Notes: a model not told the origin generated them from the sequence alone. A stretch of 64,000 nucleotides of DNA from Mytilus galloprovincialis (GCF_965363235.1 NC_134844.1:94326664-94390663); one strand, 5' to 3'. Shown: positions 33,293-46,288, counted from the first letter of the stretch. Numbers and translations are program-made.

Positions 33293-33654
33293 AATTTTTG
33301 CCACCTTTTACACTCTTCAAAAATTGAAATACTAATAAAGAAAAAGTTTTAAAGTTAATTTCTTTTCATGTAGATATTTTTTTCTTTCACGAATGCATCA
33401 AGCGGTTACTATATGTATATGTATGCTTGATTTAAACCTTACCTATTAACTAGCTACAGAGTTTGCACTTTCGTTGGTTTTAGCCAAAGCATCATATTAC
33501 TACTTTGATTGGCTAAATACATGCTTTCCTTTAAAAAGGAACTGAACAACATGAATTTTCTAGTATTTTATCCTAAATTTGGCTTTTTACATCAAATTTA
33601 GAGAGAAATTTTGCCTGATGAACATATACTACATTAAGCGAAAGATGCGTCAAA

Positions 33655-33727
33655 GCCCCTATAGCTCAGTGGTTAGAGCACTGGTCTCGTAAACCAGGGG
33701 TCGTGAGTTCGACTCTCACTGGGGGCA
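33655..33727 (+). tRNA. tRNA-Thr(CGT), unit 8
   Basis: Same sequence as unit 1. Confidence 0.97.
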
Positions 33728-33943
33728 GATTTTGCCACCTTTTTACGCAAAACCCCTTGCTTTTAACAAATTTTTCTTCCTATTGCCCGTGACAGTTTTT
33801 CTCGATTTAACTACAGGTCTGTTGCAAGAATGTTAGATGTATATGACAAGTTGATGTATTTTATGGTGAACAGTAGACAAGTTGCAGTATCGCAGGGTAC
33901 CCGGATATATAGAAATACATAAAATTCACTTCTTCATATTGAA

Positions 33944-34014
33944 GCGCCGCTGGTGTAGTGGTATCATGCAAGATTCCCATTCTTGCGACCCGGGTTCGAT
34001 TCCCGGGCGGCGCA
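33944..34014 (+). tRNA. tRNA-Gly(CCC), unit 8
   Basis: Same sequence as unit 1. Confidence 0.97.
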
Positions 34015-34376
34015 AATTTTTGCCACCTTTTACACTCTTCAAAAATTGAAATACTAATAAAGAAAAAGTTTTAAAGTTAATTTCTTTTCATGTAGATATT
34101 TTTTTCTTTCACGAATGCATCAAGCGGTTACTATATGTATATGTATGCTTGATTTAAACCTTACCTATTAACTAGCTACAGAGTTTGCACTTTCGTTGGT
34201 TTTAGCCAAAGCATCATATTACTACTTTGATTGGCTAAATACATGCTTTCCTTTAAAAAGGAACTGAACAACATGAATTTTCTAGTATTTTATCCTAAAT
34301 TTGGCTTTTTACATCAAATTTAGAGAGAAATTTTGCCTGATGAACATATACTACATTAAGCGAAAGATGCGTCAAA

Positions 34377-34449
34377 GCCCCTATAGCTCAGTGGTTAGAG
34401 CACTGGTCTCGTAAACCAGGGGTCGTGAGTTCGACTCTCACTGGGGGCA
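34377..34449 (+). tRNA. tRNA-Thr(CGT), unit 9
   Basis: Same sequence as unit 1. Confidence 0.97.
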
Positions 34450-34665
34450 GATTTTGCCACCTTTTTACGCAAAACCCCTTGCTTTTAACAAATTTTTCTT
34501 CCTATTGCCCGTGACAGTTTTTCTCGATTTAACTACAGGTCTGTTGCAAGAATGTTAGATGTATATGACAAGTTGATGTATTTTATGGTGAACAGTAGAC
34601 AAGTTGCAGTATCGCAGGGTACCCGGATATATAGAAATACATAAAATTCACTTCTTCATATTGAA

Positions 34666-34736
34666 GCGCCGCTGGTGTAGTGGTATCATGCAAGATTCCC
34701 ATTCTTGCGACCCGGGTTCGATTCCCGGGCGGCGCA
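34666..34736 (+). tRNA. tRNA-Gly(CCC), unit 9
   Basis: Same sequence as unit 1. Confidence 0.97.
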
Positions 34737-35098
34737 AATTTTTGCCACCTTTTACACTCTTCAAAAATTGAAATACTAATAAAGAAAAAGTTTTAAAGTT
34801 AATTTCTTTTCATGTAGATATTTTTTTCTTTCACGAATGCATCAAGCGGTTACTATATGTATATGTATGCTTGATTTAAACCTTACCTATTAACTAGCTA
34901 CAGAGTTTGCACTTTCGTTGGTTTTAGCCAAAGCATCATATTACTACTTTGATTGGCTAAATACATGCTTTCCTTTAAAAAGGAACTGAACAACATGAAT
35001 TTTCTAGTATTTTATCCTAAATTTGGCTTTTTACATCAAATTTAGAGAGAAATTTTGCCTGATGAACATATACTACATTAAGCGAAAGATGCGTCAAA

Positions 35099-35171
35099 GC
35101 CCCTATAGCTCAGTGGTTAGAGCACTGGTCTCGTAAACCAGGGGTCGTGAGTTCGACTCTCACTGGGGGCA
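35099..35171 (+). tRNA. tRNA-Thr(CGT), unit 10
   Basis: Same sequence as unit 1. Confidence 0.97.
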
Positions 35172-35387
35172 GATTTTGCCACCTTTTTACGCAAAACCCC
35201 TTGCTTTTAACAAATTTTTCTTCCTATTGCCCGTGACAGTTTTTCTCGATTTAACTACAGGTCTGTTGCAAGAATGTTAGATGTATATGACAAGTTGATG
35301 TATTTTATGGTGAACAGTAGACAAGTTGCAGTATCGCAGGGTACCCGGATATATAGAAATACATAAAATTCACTTCTTCATATTGAA

Positions 35388-35458
35388 GCGCCGCTGGTGT
35401 AGTGGTATCATGCAAGATTCCCATTCTTGCGACCCGGGTTCGATTCCCGGGCGGCGCA
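35388..35458 (+). tRNA. tRNA-Gly(CCC), unit 10
   Basis: Same sequence as unit 1. Confidence 0.97.
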
Positions 35459-35820
35459 AATTTTTGCCACCTTTTACACTCTTCAAAAATTGAAATACTA
35501 ATAAAGAAAAAGTTTTAAAGTTAATTTCTTTTCATGTAGATATTTTTTTCTTTCACGAATGCATCAAGCGGTTACTATATGTATATGTATGCTTGATTTA
35601 AACCTTACCTATTAACTAGCTACAGAGTTTGCACTTTCGTTGGTTTTAGCCAAAGCATCATATTACTACTTTGATTGGCTAAATACATGCTTTCCTTTAA
35701 AAAGGAACTGAACAACATGAATTTTCTAGTATTTTATCCTAAATTTGGCTTTTTACATCAAATTTAGAGAGAAATTTTGCCTGATGAACATATACTACAT
35801 TAAGCGAAAGATGCGTCAAA

Positions 35821-35893
35821 GCCCCTATAGCTCAGTGGTTAGAGCACTGGTCTCGTAAACCAGGGGTCGTGAGTTCGACTCTCACTGGGGGCA
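35821..35893 (+). tRNA. tRNA-Thr(CGT), unit 11
   Basis: Same sequence as unit 1. Confidence 0.97.
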
Positions 35894-36109
35894 GATTTTG
35901 CCACCTTTTTACGCAAAACCCCTTGCTTTTAACAAATTTTTCTTCCTATTGCCCGTGACAGTTTTTCTCGATTTAACTACAGGTCTGTTGCAAGAATGTT
36001 AGATGTATATGACAAGTTGATGTATTTTATGGTGAACAGTAGACAAGTTGCAGTATCGCAGGGTACCCGGATATATAGAAATACATAAAATTCACTTCTT
36101 CATATTGAA

Positions 36110-36180
36110 GCGCCGCTGGTGTAGTGGTATCATGCAAGATTCCCATTCTTGCGACCCGGGTTCGATTCCCGGGCGGCGCA
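36110..36180 (+). tRNA. tRNA-Gly(CCC), unit 11
   Basis: Same sequence as unit 1. Confidence 0.97.
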
Positions 36181-36542
36181 AATTTTTGCCACCTTTTACA
36201 CTCTTCAAAAATTGAAATACTAATAAAGAAAAAGTTTTAAAGTTAATTTCTTTTCATGTAGATATTTTTTTCTTTCACGAATGCATCAAGCGGTTACTAT
36301 ATGTATATGTATGCTTGATTTAAACCTTACCTATTAACTAGCTACAGAGTTTGCACTTTCGTTGGTTTTAGCCAAAGCATCATATTACTACTTTGATTGG
36401 CTAAATACATGCTTTCCTTTAAAAAGGAACTGAACAACATGAATTTTCTAGTATTTTATCCTAAATTTGGCTTTTTACATCAAATTTAGAGAGAAATTTT
36501 GCCTGATGAACATATACTACATTAAGCGAAAGATGCGTCAAA

Positions 36543-36615
36543 GCCCCTATAGCTCAGTGGTTAGAGCACTGGTCTCGTAAACCAGGGGTCGTGAGTTCGA
36601 CTCTCACTGGGGGCA
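36543..36615 (+). tRNA. tRNA-Thr(CGT), unit 12
   Basis: Same sequence as unit 1. Confidence 0.97.
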
Positions 36616-36831
36616 GATTTTGCCACCTTTTTACGCAAAACCCCTTGCTTTTAACAAATTTTTCTTCCTATTGCCCGTGACAGTTTTTCTCGATTTAACT
36701 ACAGGTCTGTTGCAAGAATGTTAGATGTATATGACAAGTTGATGTATTTTATGGTGAACAGTAGACAAGTTGCAGTATCGCAGGGTACCCGGATATATAG
36801 AAATACATAAAATTCACTTCTTCATATTGAA

Positions 36832-36902
36832 GCGCCGCTGGTGTAGTGGTATCATGCAAGATTCCCATTCTTGCGACCCGGGTTCGATTCCCGGGCGGCG
36901 CA
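36832..36902 (+). tRNA. tRNA-Gly(CCC), unit 12
   Basis: Same sequence as unit 1. Confidence 0.97.
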
Positions 36903-37264
36903 AATTTTTGCCACCTTTTACACTCTTCAAAAATTGAAATACTAATAAAGAAAAAGTTTTAAAGTTAATTTCTTTTCATGTAGATATTTTTTTCTTTCAC
37001 GAATGCATCAAGCGGTTACTATATGTATATGTATGCTTGATTTAAACCTTACCTATTAACTAGCTACAGAGTTTGCACTTTCGTTGGTTTTAGCCAAAGC
37101 ATCATATTACTACTTTGATTGGCTAAATACATGCTTTCCTTTAAAAAGGAACTGAACAACATGAATTTTCTAGTATTTTATCCTAAATTTGGCTTTTTAC
37201 ATCAAATTTAGAGAGAAATTTTGCCTGATGAACATATACTACATTAAGCGAAAGATGCGTCAAA

Positions 37265-37337
37265 GCCCCTATAGCTCAGTGGTTAGAGCACTGGTCTCGT
37301 AAACCAGGGGTCGTGAGTTCGACTCTCACTGGGGGCA
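37265..37337 (+). tRNA. tRNA-Thr(CGT), unit 13
   Basis: Same sequence as unit 1. Confidence 0.97.
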
Positions 37338-37553
37338 GATTTTGCCACCTTTTTACGCAAAACCCCTTGCTTTTAACAAATTTTTCTTCCTATTGCCCGT
37401 GACAGTTTTTCTCGATTTAACTACAGGTCTGTTGCAAGAATGTTAGATGTATATGACAAGTTGATGTATTTTATGGTGAACAGTAGACAAGTTGCAGTAT
37501 CGCAGGGTACCCGGATATATAGAAATACATAAAATTCACTTCTTCATATTGAA

Positions 37554-37624
37554 GCGCCGCTGGTGTAGTGGTATCGTGCAAGATTCCCATTCTTGCGACC
37601 CGGGTTCGATTCCCGGGCGGCGCA
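37554..37624 (+). tRNA. tRNA-Gly(CCC), unit 13, D-stem variant
   Basis: One A-to-G change at tRNA position 24 (TATCGTGC instead of TATCATGC) turns a T-A pair of the D stem into T-G; pairing is kept, so it should still work. Confidence 0.95.
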
Positions 37625-37986
37625 AATTTTTGCCACCTTTTACACTCTTCAAAAATTGAAATACTAATAAAGAAAAAGTTTTAAAGTTAATTTCTTTTCA
37701 TGTAGATATTTTTTTCTTTCACGAATGCATCAAGCGGTTACTATATGTATATGTATGCTTGATTTAAACCTTACCTATTAACTAGCTACAGAGTTTGCAC
37801 TTTCGTTGGTTTTAGCCAAAGCATCATATTACTACTTTGATTGGCTAAATACATGCTTTCCTTTAAAAAGGAACTGAACAACATGAATTTTCTAGTATTT
37901 TATCCTAAATTTGGCTTTTTACATCAAATTTAGAGAGAAATTTTGCCTGATGAACATATACTACATTAAGCGAAAGATGCGTCAAA

Positions 37987-38059
37987 GCCCCTATAGCTCA
38001 GTGGTTAGAGCACTGGTCTCGTAAACCAGGGGTCGTGAGTTCGACTCTCACTGGGGGCA
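37987..38059 (+). tRNA. tRNA-Thr(CGT), unit 14
   Basis: Same sequence as unit 1. Confidence 0.97.
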
Positions 38060-38275
38060 GATTTTGCCACCTTTTTACGCAAAACCCCTTGCTTTTAACA
38101 AATTTTTCTTCCTATTGCCCGTGACAGTTTTTCTCGATTTAACTACAGGTCTGTTGCAAGAATGTTAGATGTATATGACAAGTTGATGTATTTTATGGTG
38201 AACAGTAGACAAGTTGCAGTATCGCAGGGTACCCGGATATATAGAAATACATAAAATTCACTTCTTCATATTGAA

Positions 38276-38346
38276 GCGCCGCTGGTGTAGTGGTATCGTG
38301 CAAGATTCCCATTCTTGCGACCCGGGTTCGATTCCCGGGCGGCGCA
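38276..38346 (+). tRNA. tRNA-Gly(CCC), unit 14, D-stem variant
   Basis: Carries the same position-24 A-to-G change as unit 13; the two are neighbours, which fits local duplication or conversion. Confidence 0.95.
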
Positions 38347-38708
38347 AATTTTTGCCACCTTTTACACTCTTCAAAAATTGAAATACTAATAAAGAAAAAG
38401 TTTTAAAGTTAATTTCTTTTCATGTAGATATTTTTTTCTTTCACGAATGCATCAAGCGGTTACTATATGTATATGTATGCTTGATTTAAACCTTACCTAT
38501 TAACTAGCTACAGAGTTTGCACTTTCGTTGGTTTTAGCCAAAGCATCATATTACTACTTTGATTGGCTAAATACATGCTTTCCTTTAAAAAGGAACTGAA
38601 CAACATGAATTTTCTAGTATTTTATCCTAAATTTGGCTTTTTACATCAAATTTAGAGAGAAATTTTGCCTGATGAACATATACTACATTAAGCGAAAGAT
38701 GCGTCAAA

Positions 38709-38781
38709 GCCCCTATAGCTCAGTGGTTAGAGCACTGGTCTCGTAAACCAGGGGTCGTGAGTTCGACTCTCACTGGGGGCA
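38709..38781 (+). tRNA. tRNA-Thr(CGT), unit 15
   Basis: Same sequence as unit 1. Confidence 0.97.
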
Positions 38782-38997
38782 GATTTTGCCACCTTTTTAC
38801 GCAAAACCCCTTGCTTTTAACAAATTTTTCTTCCTATTGCCCGTGACAGTTTTTCTCGATTTAACTACAGGTCTGTTGCAAGAATGTTAGATGTATATGA
38901 CAAGTTGATGTATTTTATGGTGAACAGTAGACAAGTTGCAGTATCGCAGGGTACCCGGATATATAGAAATACATAAAATTCACTTCTTCATATTGAA

Positions 38998-39068
38998 GCG
39001 CCGCTGGTGTAGTGGTATCATGCAAGATTCCCATTCTTGCGACCCGGGTTCGATTCCCGGGCGGCGCA
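38998..39068 (+). tRNA. tRNA-Gly(CCC), unit 15
   Basis: Same sequence as unit 1. Confidence 0.97.
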
Positions 39069-39430
39069 AATTTTTGCCACCTTTTACACTCTTCAAAAAT
39101 TGAAATACTAATAAAGAAAAAGTTTTAAAGTTAATTTCTTTTCATGTAGATATTTTTTTCTTTCACGAATGCATCAAGCGGTTACTATATGTATATGTAT
39201 GCTTGATTTAAACCTTACCTATTAACTAGCTACAGAGTTTGCACTTTCGTTGGTTTTAGCCAAAGCATCATATTACTACTTTGATTGGCTAAATACATGC
39301 TTTCCTTTAAAAAGGAACTGAACAACATGAATTTTCTAGTATTTTATCCTAAATTTGGCTTTTTACATCAAATTTAGAGAGAAATTTTGCCTGATGAACA
39401 TATACTACATTAAGCGAAAGATGCGTCAAA

Positions 39431-39503
39431 GCCCCTATAGCTCAGTGGTTAGAGCACTGGTCTCGTAAACCAGGGGTCGTGAGTTCGACTCTCACTGGGG
39501 GCA
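39431..39503 (+). tRNA. tRNA-Thr(CGT), unit 16
   Basis: Same sequence as unit 1. Confidence 0.97.
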
Positions 39504-39719
39504 GATTTTGCCACCTTTTTACGCAAAACCCCTTGCTTTTAACAAATTTTTCTTCCTATTGCCCGTGACAGTTTTTCTCGATTTAACTACAGGTCTGTTG
39601 CAAGAATGTTAGATGTATATGACAAGTTGATGTATTTTATGGTGAACAGTAGACAAGTTGCAGTATCGCAGGGTACCCGGATATATAGAAATACATAAAA
39701 TTCACTTCTTCATATTGAA

Positions 39720-39790
39720 GCGCCGCTGGTGTAGTGGTATCATGCAAGATTCCCATTCTTGCGACCCGGGTTCGATTCCCGGGCGGCGCA
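39720..39790 (+). tRNA. tRNA-Gly(CCC), unit 16
   Basis: Same sequence as unit 1. Confidence 0.97.
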
Positions 39791-40152
39791 AATTTTTGCC
39801 ACCTTTTACACTCTTCAAAAATTGAAATACTAATAAAGAAAAAGTTTTAAAGTTAATTTCTTTTCATGTAGATATTTTTTTCTTTCACGAATGCATCAAG
39901 CGGTTACTATATGTATATGTATGCTTGATTTAAACCTTACCTATTAACTAGCTACAGAGTTTGCACTTTCGTTGGTTTTAGCCAAAGCATCATATTACTA
40001 CTTTGATTGGCTAAATACATGCTTTCCTTTAAAAAGGAACTGAACAACATGAATTTTCTAGTATTTTATCCTAAATTTGGCTTTTTACATCAAATTTAGA
40101 GAGAAATTTTGCCTGATGAACATATACTACATTAAGCGAAAGATGCGTCAAA

Positions 40153-40225
40153 GCCCCTATAGCTCAGTGGTTAGAGCACTGGTCTCGTAAACCAGGGGTC
40201 GTGAGTTCGACTCTCACTGGGGGCA
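40153..40225 (+). tRNA. tRNA-Thr(CGT), unit 17
   Basis: Same sequence as unit 1. Confidence 0.97.
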
Positions 40226-40441
40226 GATTTTGCCACCTTTTTACGCAAAACCCCTTGCTTTTAACAAATTTTTCTTCCTATTGCCCGTGACAGTTTTTCT
40301 CGATTTAACTACAGGTCTGTTGCAAGAATGTTAGATGTATATGACAAGTTGATGTATTTTATGGTGAACAGTAGACAAGTTGCAGTATCGCAGGGTACCC
40401 GGATATATAGAAATACATAAAATTCACTTCTTCATATTGAA

Positions 40442-40512
40442 GCGCCGCTGGTGTAGTGGTATCATGCAAGATTCCCATTCTTGCGACCCGGGTTCGATTC
40501 CCGGGCGGCGCA
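40442..40512 (+). tRNA. tRNA-Gly(CCC), unit 17
   Basis: Same sequence as unit 1. Confidence 0.97.
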
Positions 40513-40874
40513 AATTTTTGCCACCTTTTACACTCTTCAAAAATTGAAATACTAATAAAGAAAAAGTTTTAAAGTTAATTTCTTTTCATGTAGATATTTT
40601 TTTCTTTCACGAATGCATCAAGCGGTTACTATATGTATATGTATGCTTGATTTAAACCTTACCTATTAACTAGCTACAGAGTTTGCACTTTCGTTGGTTT
40701 TAGCCAAAGCATCATATTACTACTTTGATTGGCTAAATACATGCTTTCCTTTAAAAAGGAACTGAACAACATGAATTTTCTAGTATTTTATCCTAAATTT
40801 GGCTTTTTACATCAAATTTAGAGAGAAATTTTGCCTGATGAACATATACTACATTAAGCGAAAGATGCGTCAAA

Positions 40875-40947
40875 GCCCCTATAGCTCAGTGGTTAGAGCA
40901 CTGGTCTCGTAAACCAGGGGTCGTGAGTTCGACTCTCACTGGGGGCA
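40875..40947 (+). tRNA. tRNA-Thr(CGT), unit 18
   Basis: Same sequence as unit 1. Confidence 0.97.
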
Positions 40948-41163
40948 GATTTTGCCACCTTTTTACGCAAAACCCCTTGCTTTTAACAAATTTTTCTTCC
41001 TATTGCCCGTGACAGTTTTTCTCGATTTAACTACAGGTCTGTTGCAAGAATGTTAGATGTATATGACAAGTTGATGTATTTTATGGTGAACAGTAGACAA
41101 GTTGCAGTATCGCAGGGTACCCGGATATATAGAAATACATAAAATTCACTTCTTCATATTGAA

Positions 41164-41234
41164 GCGCCGCTGGTGTAGTGGTATCATGCAAGATTCCCAT
41201 TCTTGCGACCCGGGTTCGATTCCCGGGCGGCGCA
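41164..41234 (+). tRNA. tRNA-Gly(CCC), unit 18
   Basis: Same sequence as unit 1. Confidence 0.97.
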
Positions 41235-41596
41235 AATTTTTGCCACCTTTTACACTCTTCAAAAATTGAAATACTAATAAAGAAAAAGTTTTAAAGTTAA
41301 TTTCTTTTCATGTAGATATTTTTTTCTTTCACGAATGCATCAAGCGGTTACTATATGTATATGTATGCTTGATTTAAACCTTACCTATTAACTAGCTACA
41401 GAGTTTGCACTTTCGTTGGTTTTAGCCAAAGCATCATATTACTACTTTGATTGGCTAAATACATGCTTTCCTTTAAAAAGGAACTGAACAACATGAATTT
41501 TCTAGTATTTTATCCTAAATTTGGCTTTTTACATCAAATTTAGAGAGAAATTTTGCCTGATGAACATATACTACATTAAGCGAAAGATGCGTCAAA

Positions 41597-41669
41597 GCCC
41601 CTATAGCTCAGTGGTTAGAGCACTGGTCTCGTAAACCAGGGGTCGTGAGTTCGACTCTCACTGGGGGCA
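41597..41669 (+). tRNA. tRNA-Thr(CGT), unit 19
   Basis: Same sequence as unit 1. Confidence 0.97.
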
Positions 41670-41885
41670 GATTTTGCCACCTTTTTACGCAAAACCCCTT
41701 GCTTTTAACAAATTTTTCTTCCTATTGCCCGTGACAGTTTTTCTCGATTTAACTACAGGTCTGTTGCAAGAATGTTAGATGTATATGACAAGTTGATGTA
41801 TTTTATGGTGAACAGTAGACAAGTTGCAGTATCGCAGGGTACCCGGATATATAGAAATACATAAAATTCACTTCTTCATATTGAA

Positions 41886-41956
41886 GCGCCGCTGGTGTAG
41901 TGGTATCATGCAAGATTCCCATTCTTGCGACCCGGGTTCGATTCCCGGGCGGCGCA
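41886..41956 (+). tRNA. tRNA-Gly(CCC), unit 19
   Basis: Same sequence as unit 1. Confidence 0.97.
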
Positions 41957-42318
41957 AATTTTTGCCACCTTTTACACTCTTCAAAAATTGAAATACTAAT
42001 AAAGAAAAAGTTTTAAAGTTAATTTCTTTTCATGTAGATATTTTTTTCTTTCACGAATGCATCAAGCGGTTACTATATGTATATGTATGCTTGATTTAAA
42101 CCTTACCTATTAACTAGCTACAGAGTTTGCACTTTCGTTGGTTTTAGCCAAAGCATCATATTACTACTTTGATTGGCTAAATACATGCTTTCCTTTAAAA
42201 AGGAACTGAACAACATGAATTTTCTAGTATTTTATCCTAAATTTGGCTTTTTACATCAAATTTAGAGAGAAATTTTGCCTGATGAACATATACTACATTA
42301 AGCGAAAGATGCGTCAAA

Positions 42319-42391
42319 GCCCCTATAGCTCAGTGGTTAGAGCACTGGTCTCGTAAACCAGGGGTCGTGAGTTCGACTCTCACTGGGGGCA
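42319..42391 (+). tRNA. tRNA-Thr(CGT), unit 20
   Basis: Same sequence as unit 1. Confidence 0.97.
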
Positions 42392-42607
42392 GATTTTGCC
42401 ACCTTTTTACGCAAAACCCCTTGCTTTTAACAAATTTTTCTTCCTATTGCCCGTGACAGTTTTTCTCGATTTAACTACAGGTCTGTTGCAAGAATGTTAG
42501 ATGTATATGACAAGTTGATGTATTTTATGGTGAACAGTAGACAAGTTGCAGTATCGCAGGGTACCCGGATATATAGAAATACATAAAATTCACTTCTTCA
42601 TATTGAA

Positions 42608-42678
42608 GCGCCGCTGGTGTAGTGGTATCATGCAAGATTCCCATTCTTGCGACCCGGGTTCGATTCCCGGGCGGCGCA
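42608..42678 (+). tRNA. tRNA-Gly(CCC), unit 20
   Basis: Same sequence as unit 1. Confidence 0.97.
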
Positions 42679-43040
42679 AATTTTTGCCACCTTTTACACT
42701 CTTCAAAAATTGAAATACTAATAAAGAAAAAGTTTTAAAGTTAATTTCTTTTCATGTAGATATTTTTTTCTTTCACGAATGCATCAAGCGGTTACTATAT
42801 GTATATGTATGCTTGATTTAAACCTTACCTATTAACTAGCTACAGAGTTTGCACTTTCGTTGGTTTTAGCCAAAGCATCATATTACTACTTTGATTGGCT
42901 AAATACATGCTTTCCTTTAAAAAGGAACTGAACAACATGAATTTTCTAGTATTTTATCCTAAATTTGGCTTTTTACATCAAATTTAGAGAGAAATTTTGC
43001 CTGATGAACATATACTACATTAAGCGAAAGATGCGTCAAA

Positions 43041-43113
43041 GCCCCTATAGCTCAGTGGTTAGAGCACTGGTCTCGTAAACCAGGGGTCGTGAGTTCGACT
43101 CTCACTGGGGGCA
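43041..43113 (+). tRNA. tRNA-Thr(CGT), unit 21
   Basis: Same sequence as unit 1. Confidence 0.97.
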
Positions 43114-43329
43114 GATTTTGCCACCTTTTTACGCAAAACCCCTTGCTTTTAACAAATTTTTCTTCCTATTGCCCGTGACAGTTTTTCTCGATTTAACTAC
43201 AGGTCTGTTGCAAGAATGTTAGATGTATATGACAAGTTGATGTATTTTATGGTGAACAGTAGACAAGTTGCAGTATCGCAGGGTACCCGGATATATAGAA
43301 ATACATAAAATTCACTTCTTCATATTGAA

Positions 43330-43400
43330 GCGCCGCTGGTGTAGTGGTATCATGCAAGATTCCCATTCTTGCGACCCGGGTTCGATTCCCGGGCGGCGCA
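43330..43400 (+). tRNA. tRNA-Gly(CCC), unit 21
   Basis: Same sequence as unit 1. Confidence 0.97.
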
Positions 43401-43762
43401 AATTTTTGCCACCTTTTACACTCTTCAAAAATTGAAATACTAATAAAGAAAAAGTTTTAAAGTTAATTTCTTTTCATGTAGATATTTTTTTCTTTCACGA
43501 ATGCATCAAGCGGTTACTATATGTATATGTATGCTTGATTTAAACCTTACCTATTAACTAGCTACAGAGTTTGCACTTTCGTTGGTTTTAGCCAAAGCAT
43601 CATATTACTACTTTGATTGGCTAAATACATGCTTTCCTTTAAAAAGGAACTGAACAACATGAATTTTCTAGTATTTTATCCTAAATTTGGCTTTTTACAT
43701 CAAATTTAGAGAGAAATTTTGCCTGATGAACATATACTACATTAAGCGAAAGATGCGTCAAA

Positions 43763-43835
43763 GCCCCTATAGCTCAGTGGTTAGAGCACTGGTCTCGTAA
43801 ACCAGGGGTCGTGAGTTCGACTCTCACTGGGGGCA
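43763..43835 (+). tRNA. tRNA-Thr(CGT), unit 22
   Basis: Same sequence as unit 1. Confidence 0.97.
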
Positions 43836-44051
43836 GATTTTGCCACCTTTTTACGCAAAACCCCTTGCTTTTAACAAATTTTTCTTCCTATTGCCCGTGA
43901 CAGTTTTTCTCGATTTAACTACAGGTCTGTTGCAAGAATGTTAGATGTATATGACAAGTTGATGTATTTTATGGTGAACAGTAGACAAGTTGCAGTATCG
44001 CAGGGTACCCGGATATATAGAAATACATAAAATTCACTTCTTCATATTGAA

Positions 44052-44122
44052 GCGCCGCTGGTGTAGTGGTATCATGCAAGATTCCCATTCTTGCGACCCG
44101 GGTTCGATTCCCGGGCGGCGCA
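44052..44122 (+). tRNA. tRNA-Gly(CCC), unit 22
   Basis: Same sequence as unit 1. Confidence 0.97.
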
Positions 44123-44484
44123 AATTTTTGCCACCTTTTACACTCTTCAAAAATTGAAATACTAATAAAGAAAAAGTTTTAAAGTTAATTTCTTTTCATG
44201 TAGATATTTTTTTCTTTCACGAATGCATCAAGCGGTTACTATATGTATATGTATGCTTGATTTAAACCTTACCTATTAACTAGCTACAGAGTTTGCACTT
44301 TCGTTGGTTTTAGCCAAAGCATCATATTACTACTTTGATTGGCTAAATACATGCTTTCCTTTAAAAAGGAACTGAACAACATGAATTTTCTAGTATTTTA
44401 TCCTAAATTTGGCTTTTTACATCAAATTTAGAGAGAAATTTTGCCTGATGAACATATACTACATTAAGCGAAAGATGCGTCAAA

Positions 44485-44557
44485 GCCCCTATAGCTCAGT
44501 GGTTAGAGCACTGGTCTCGTAAACCAGGGGTCGTGAGTTCGACTCTCACTGGGGGCA
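44485..44557 (+). tRNA. tRNA-Thr(CGT), unit 23
   Basis: Same sequence as unit 1. Confidence 0.97.
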
Positions 44558-44773
44558 GATTTTGCCACCTTTTTACGCAAAACCCCTTGCTTTTAACAAA
44601 TTTTTCTTCCTATTGCCCGTGACAGTTTTTCTCGATTTAACTACAGGTCTGTTGCAAGAATGTTAGATGTATATGACAAGTTGATGTATTTTATGGTGAA
44701 CAGTAGACAAGTTGCAGTATCGCAGGGTACCCGGATATATAGAAATACATAAAATTCACTTCTTCATATTGAA

Positions 44774-44844
44774 GCGCCGCTGGTGTAGTGGTATCATGCA
44801 AGATTCCCATTCTTGCGACCCGGGTTCGATTCCCGGGCGGCGCA
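44774..44844 (+). tRNA. tRNA-Gly(CCC), unit 23
   Basis: Same sequence as unit 1. Confidence 0.97.
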
Positions 44845-45206
44845 AATTTTTGCCACCTTTTACACTCTTCAAAAATTGAAATACTAATAAAGAAAAAGTT
44901 TTAAAGTTAATTTCTTTTCATGTAGATATTTTTTTCTTTCACGAATGCATCAAGCGGTTACTATATGTATATGTATGCTTGATTTAAACCTTACCTATTA
45001 ACTAGCTACAGAGTTTGCACTTTCGTTGGTTTTAGCCAAAGCATCATATTACTACTTTGATTGGCTAAATACATGCTTTCCTTTAAAAAGGAACTGAACA
45101 ACATGAATTTTCTAGTATTTTATCCTAAATTTGGCTTTTTACATCAAATTTAGAGAGAAATTTTGCCTGATGAACATATACTACATTAAGCGAAAGATGC
45201 GTCAAA

Positions 45207-45279
45207 GCCCCTATAGCTCAGTGGTTAGAGCACTGGTCTCGTAAACCAGGGGTCGTGAGTTCGACTCTCACTGGGGGCA
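45207..45279 (+). tRNA. tRNA-Thr(CGT), unit 24
   Basis: Same sequence as unit 1. Confidence 0.97.
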
Positions 45280-45495
45280 GATTTTGCCACCTTTTTACGC
45301 AAAACCCCTTGCTTTTAACAAATTTTTCTTCCTATTGCCCGTGACAGTTTTTCTCGATTTAACTACAGGTCTGTTGCAAGAATGTTAGATGTATATGACA
45401 AGTTGATGTATTTTATGGTGAACAGTAGACAAGTTGCAGTATCGCAGGGTACCCGGATATATAGAAATACATAAAATTCACTTCTTCATATTGAA

Positions 45496-45566
45496 GCGCC
45501 GCTGGTGTAGTGGTATCATGCAAGATTCCCATTCTTGCGACCCGGGTTCGATTCCCGGGCGGCGCA
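45496..45566 (+). tRNA. tRNA-Gly(CCC), unit 24
   Basis: Same sequence as unit 1. Confidence 0.97.
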
Positions 45567-45928
45567 AATTTTTGCCACCTTTTACACTCTTCAAAAATTG
45601 AAATACTAATAAAGAAAAAGTTTTAAAGTTAATTTCTTTTCATGTAGATATTTTTTTCTTTCACGAATGCATCAAGCGGTTACTATATGTATATGTATGC
45701 TTGATTTAAACCTTACCTATTAACTAGCTACAGAGTTTGCACTTTCGTTGGTTTTAGCCAAAGCATCATATTACTACTTTGATTGGCTAAATACATGCTT
45801 TCCTTTAAAAAGGAACTGAACAACATGAATTTTCTAGTATTTTATCCTAAATTTGGCTTTTTACATCAAATTTAGAGAGAAATTTTGCCTGATGAACATA
45901 TACTACATTAAGCGAAAGATGCGTCAAA

Positions 45929-46001
45929 GCCCCTATAGCTCAGTGGTTAGAGCACTGGTCTCGTAAACCAGGGGTCGTGAGTTCGACTCTCACTGGGGGC
46001 A
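45929..46001 (+). tRNA. tRNA-Thr(CGT), unit 25
   Basis: Same sequence as unit 1. Confidence 0.97.
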
Positions 46002-46217
46002 GATTTTGCCACCTTTTTACGCAAAACCCCTTGCTTTTAACAAATTTTTCTTCCTATTGCCCGTGACAGTTTTTCTCGATTTAACTACAGGTCTGTTGCA
46101 AGAATGTTAGATGTATATGACAAGTTGATGTATTTTATGGTGAACAGTAGACAAGTTGCAGTATCGCAGGGTACCCGGATATATAGAAATACATAAAATT
46201 CACTTCTTCATATTGAA

Positions 46218-46288
46218 GCGCCGCTGGTGTAGTGGTATCATGCAAGATTCCCATTCTTGCGACCCGGGTTCGATTCCCGGGCGGCGCA
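46218..46288 (+). tRNA. tRNA-Gly(CCC), unit 25
   Basis: Same sequence as unit 1. Confidence 0.97.
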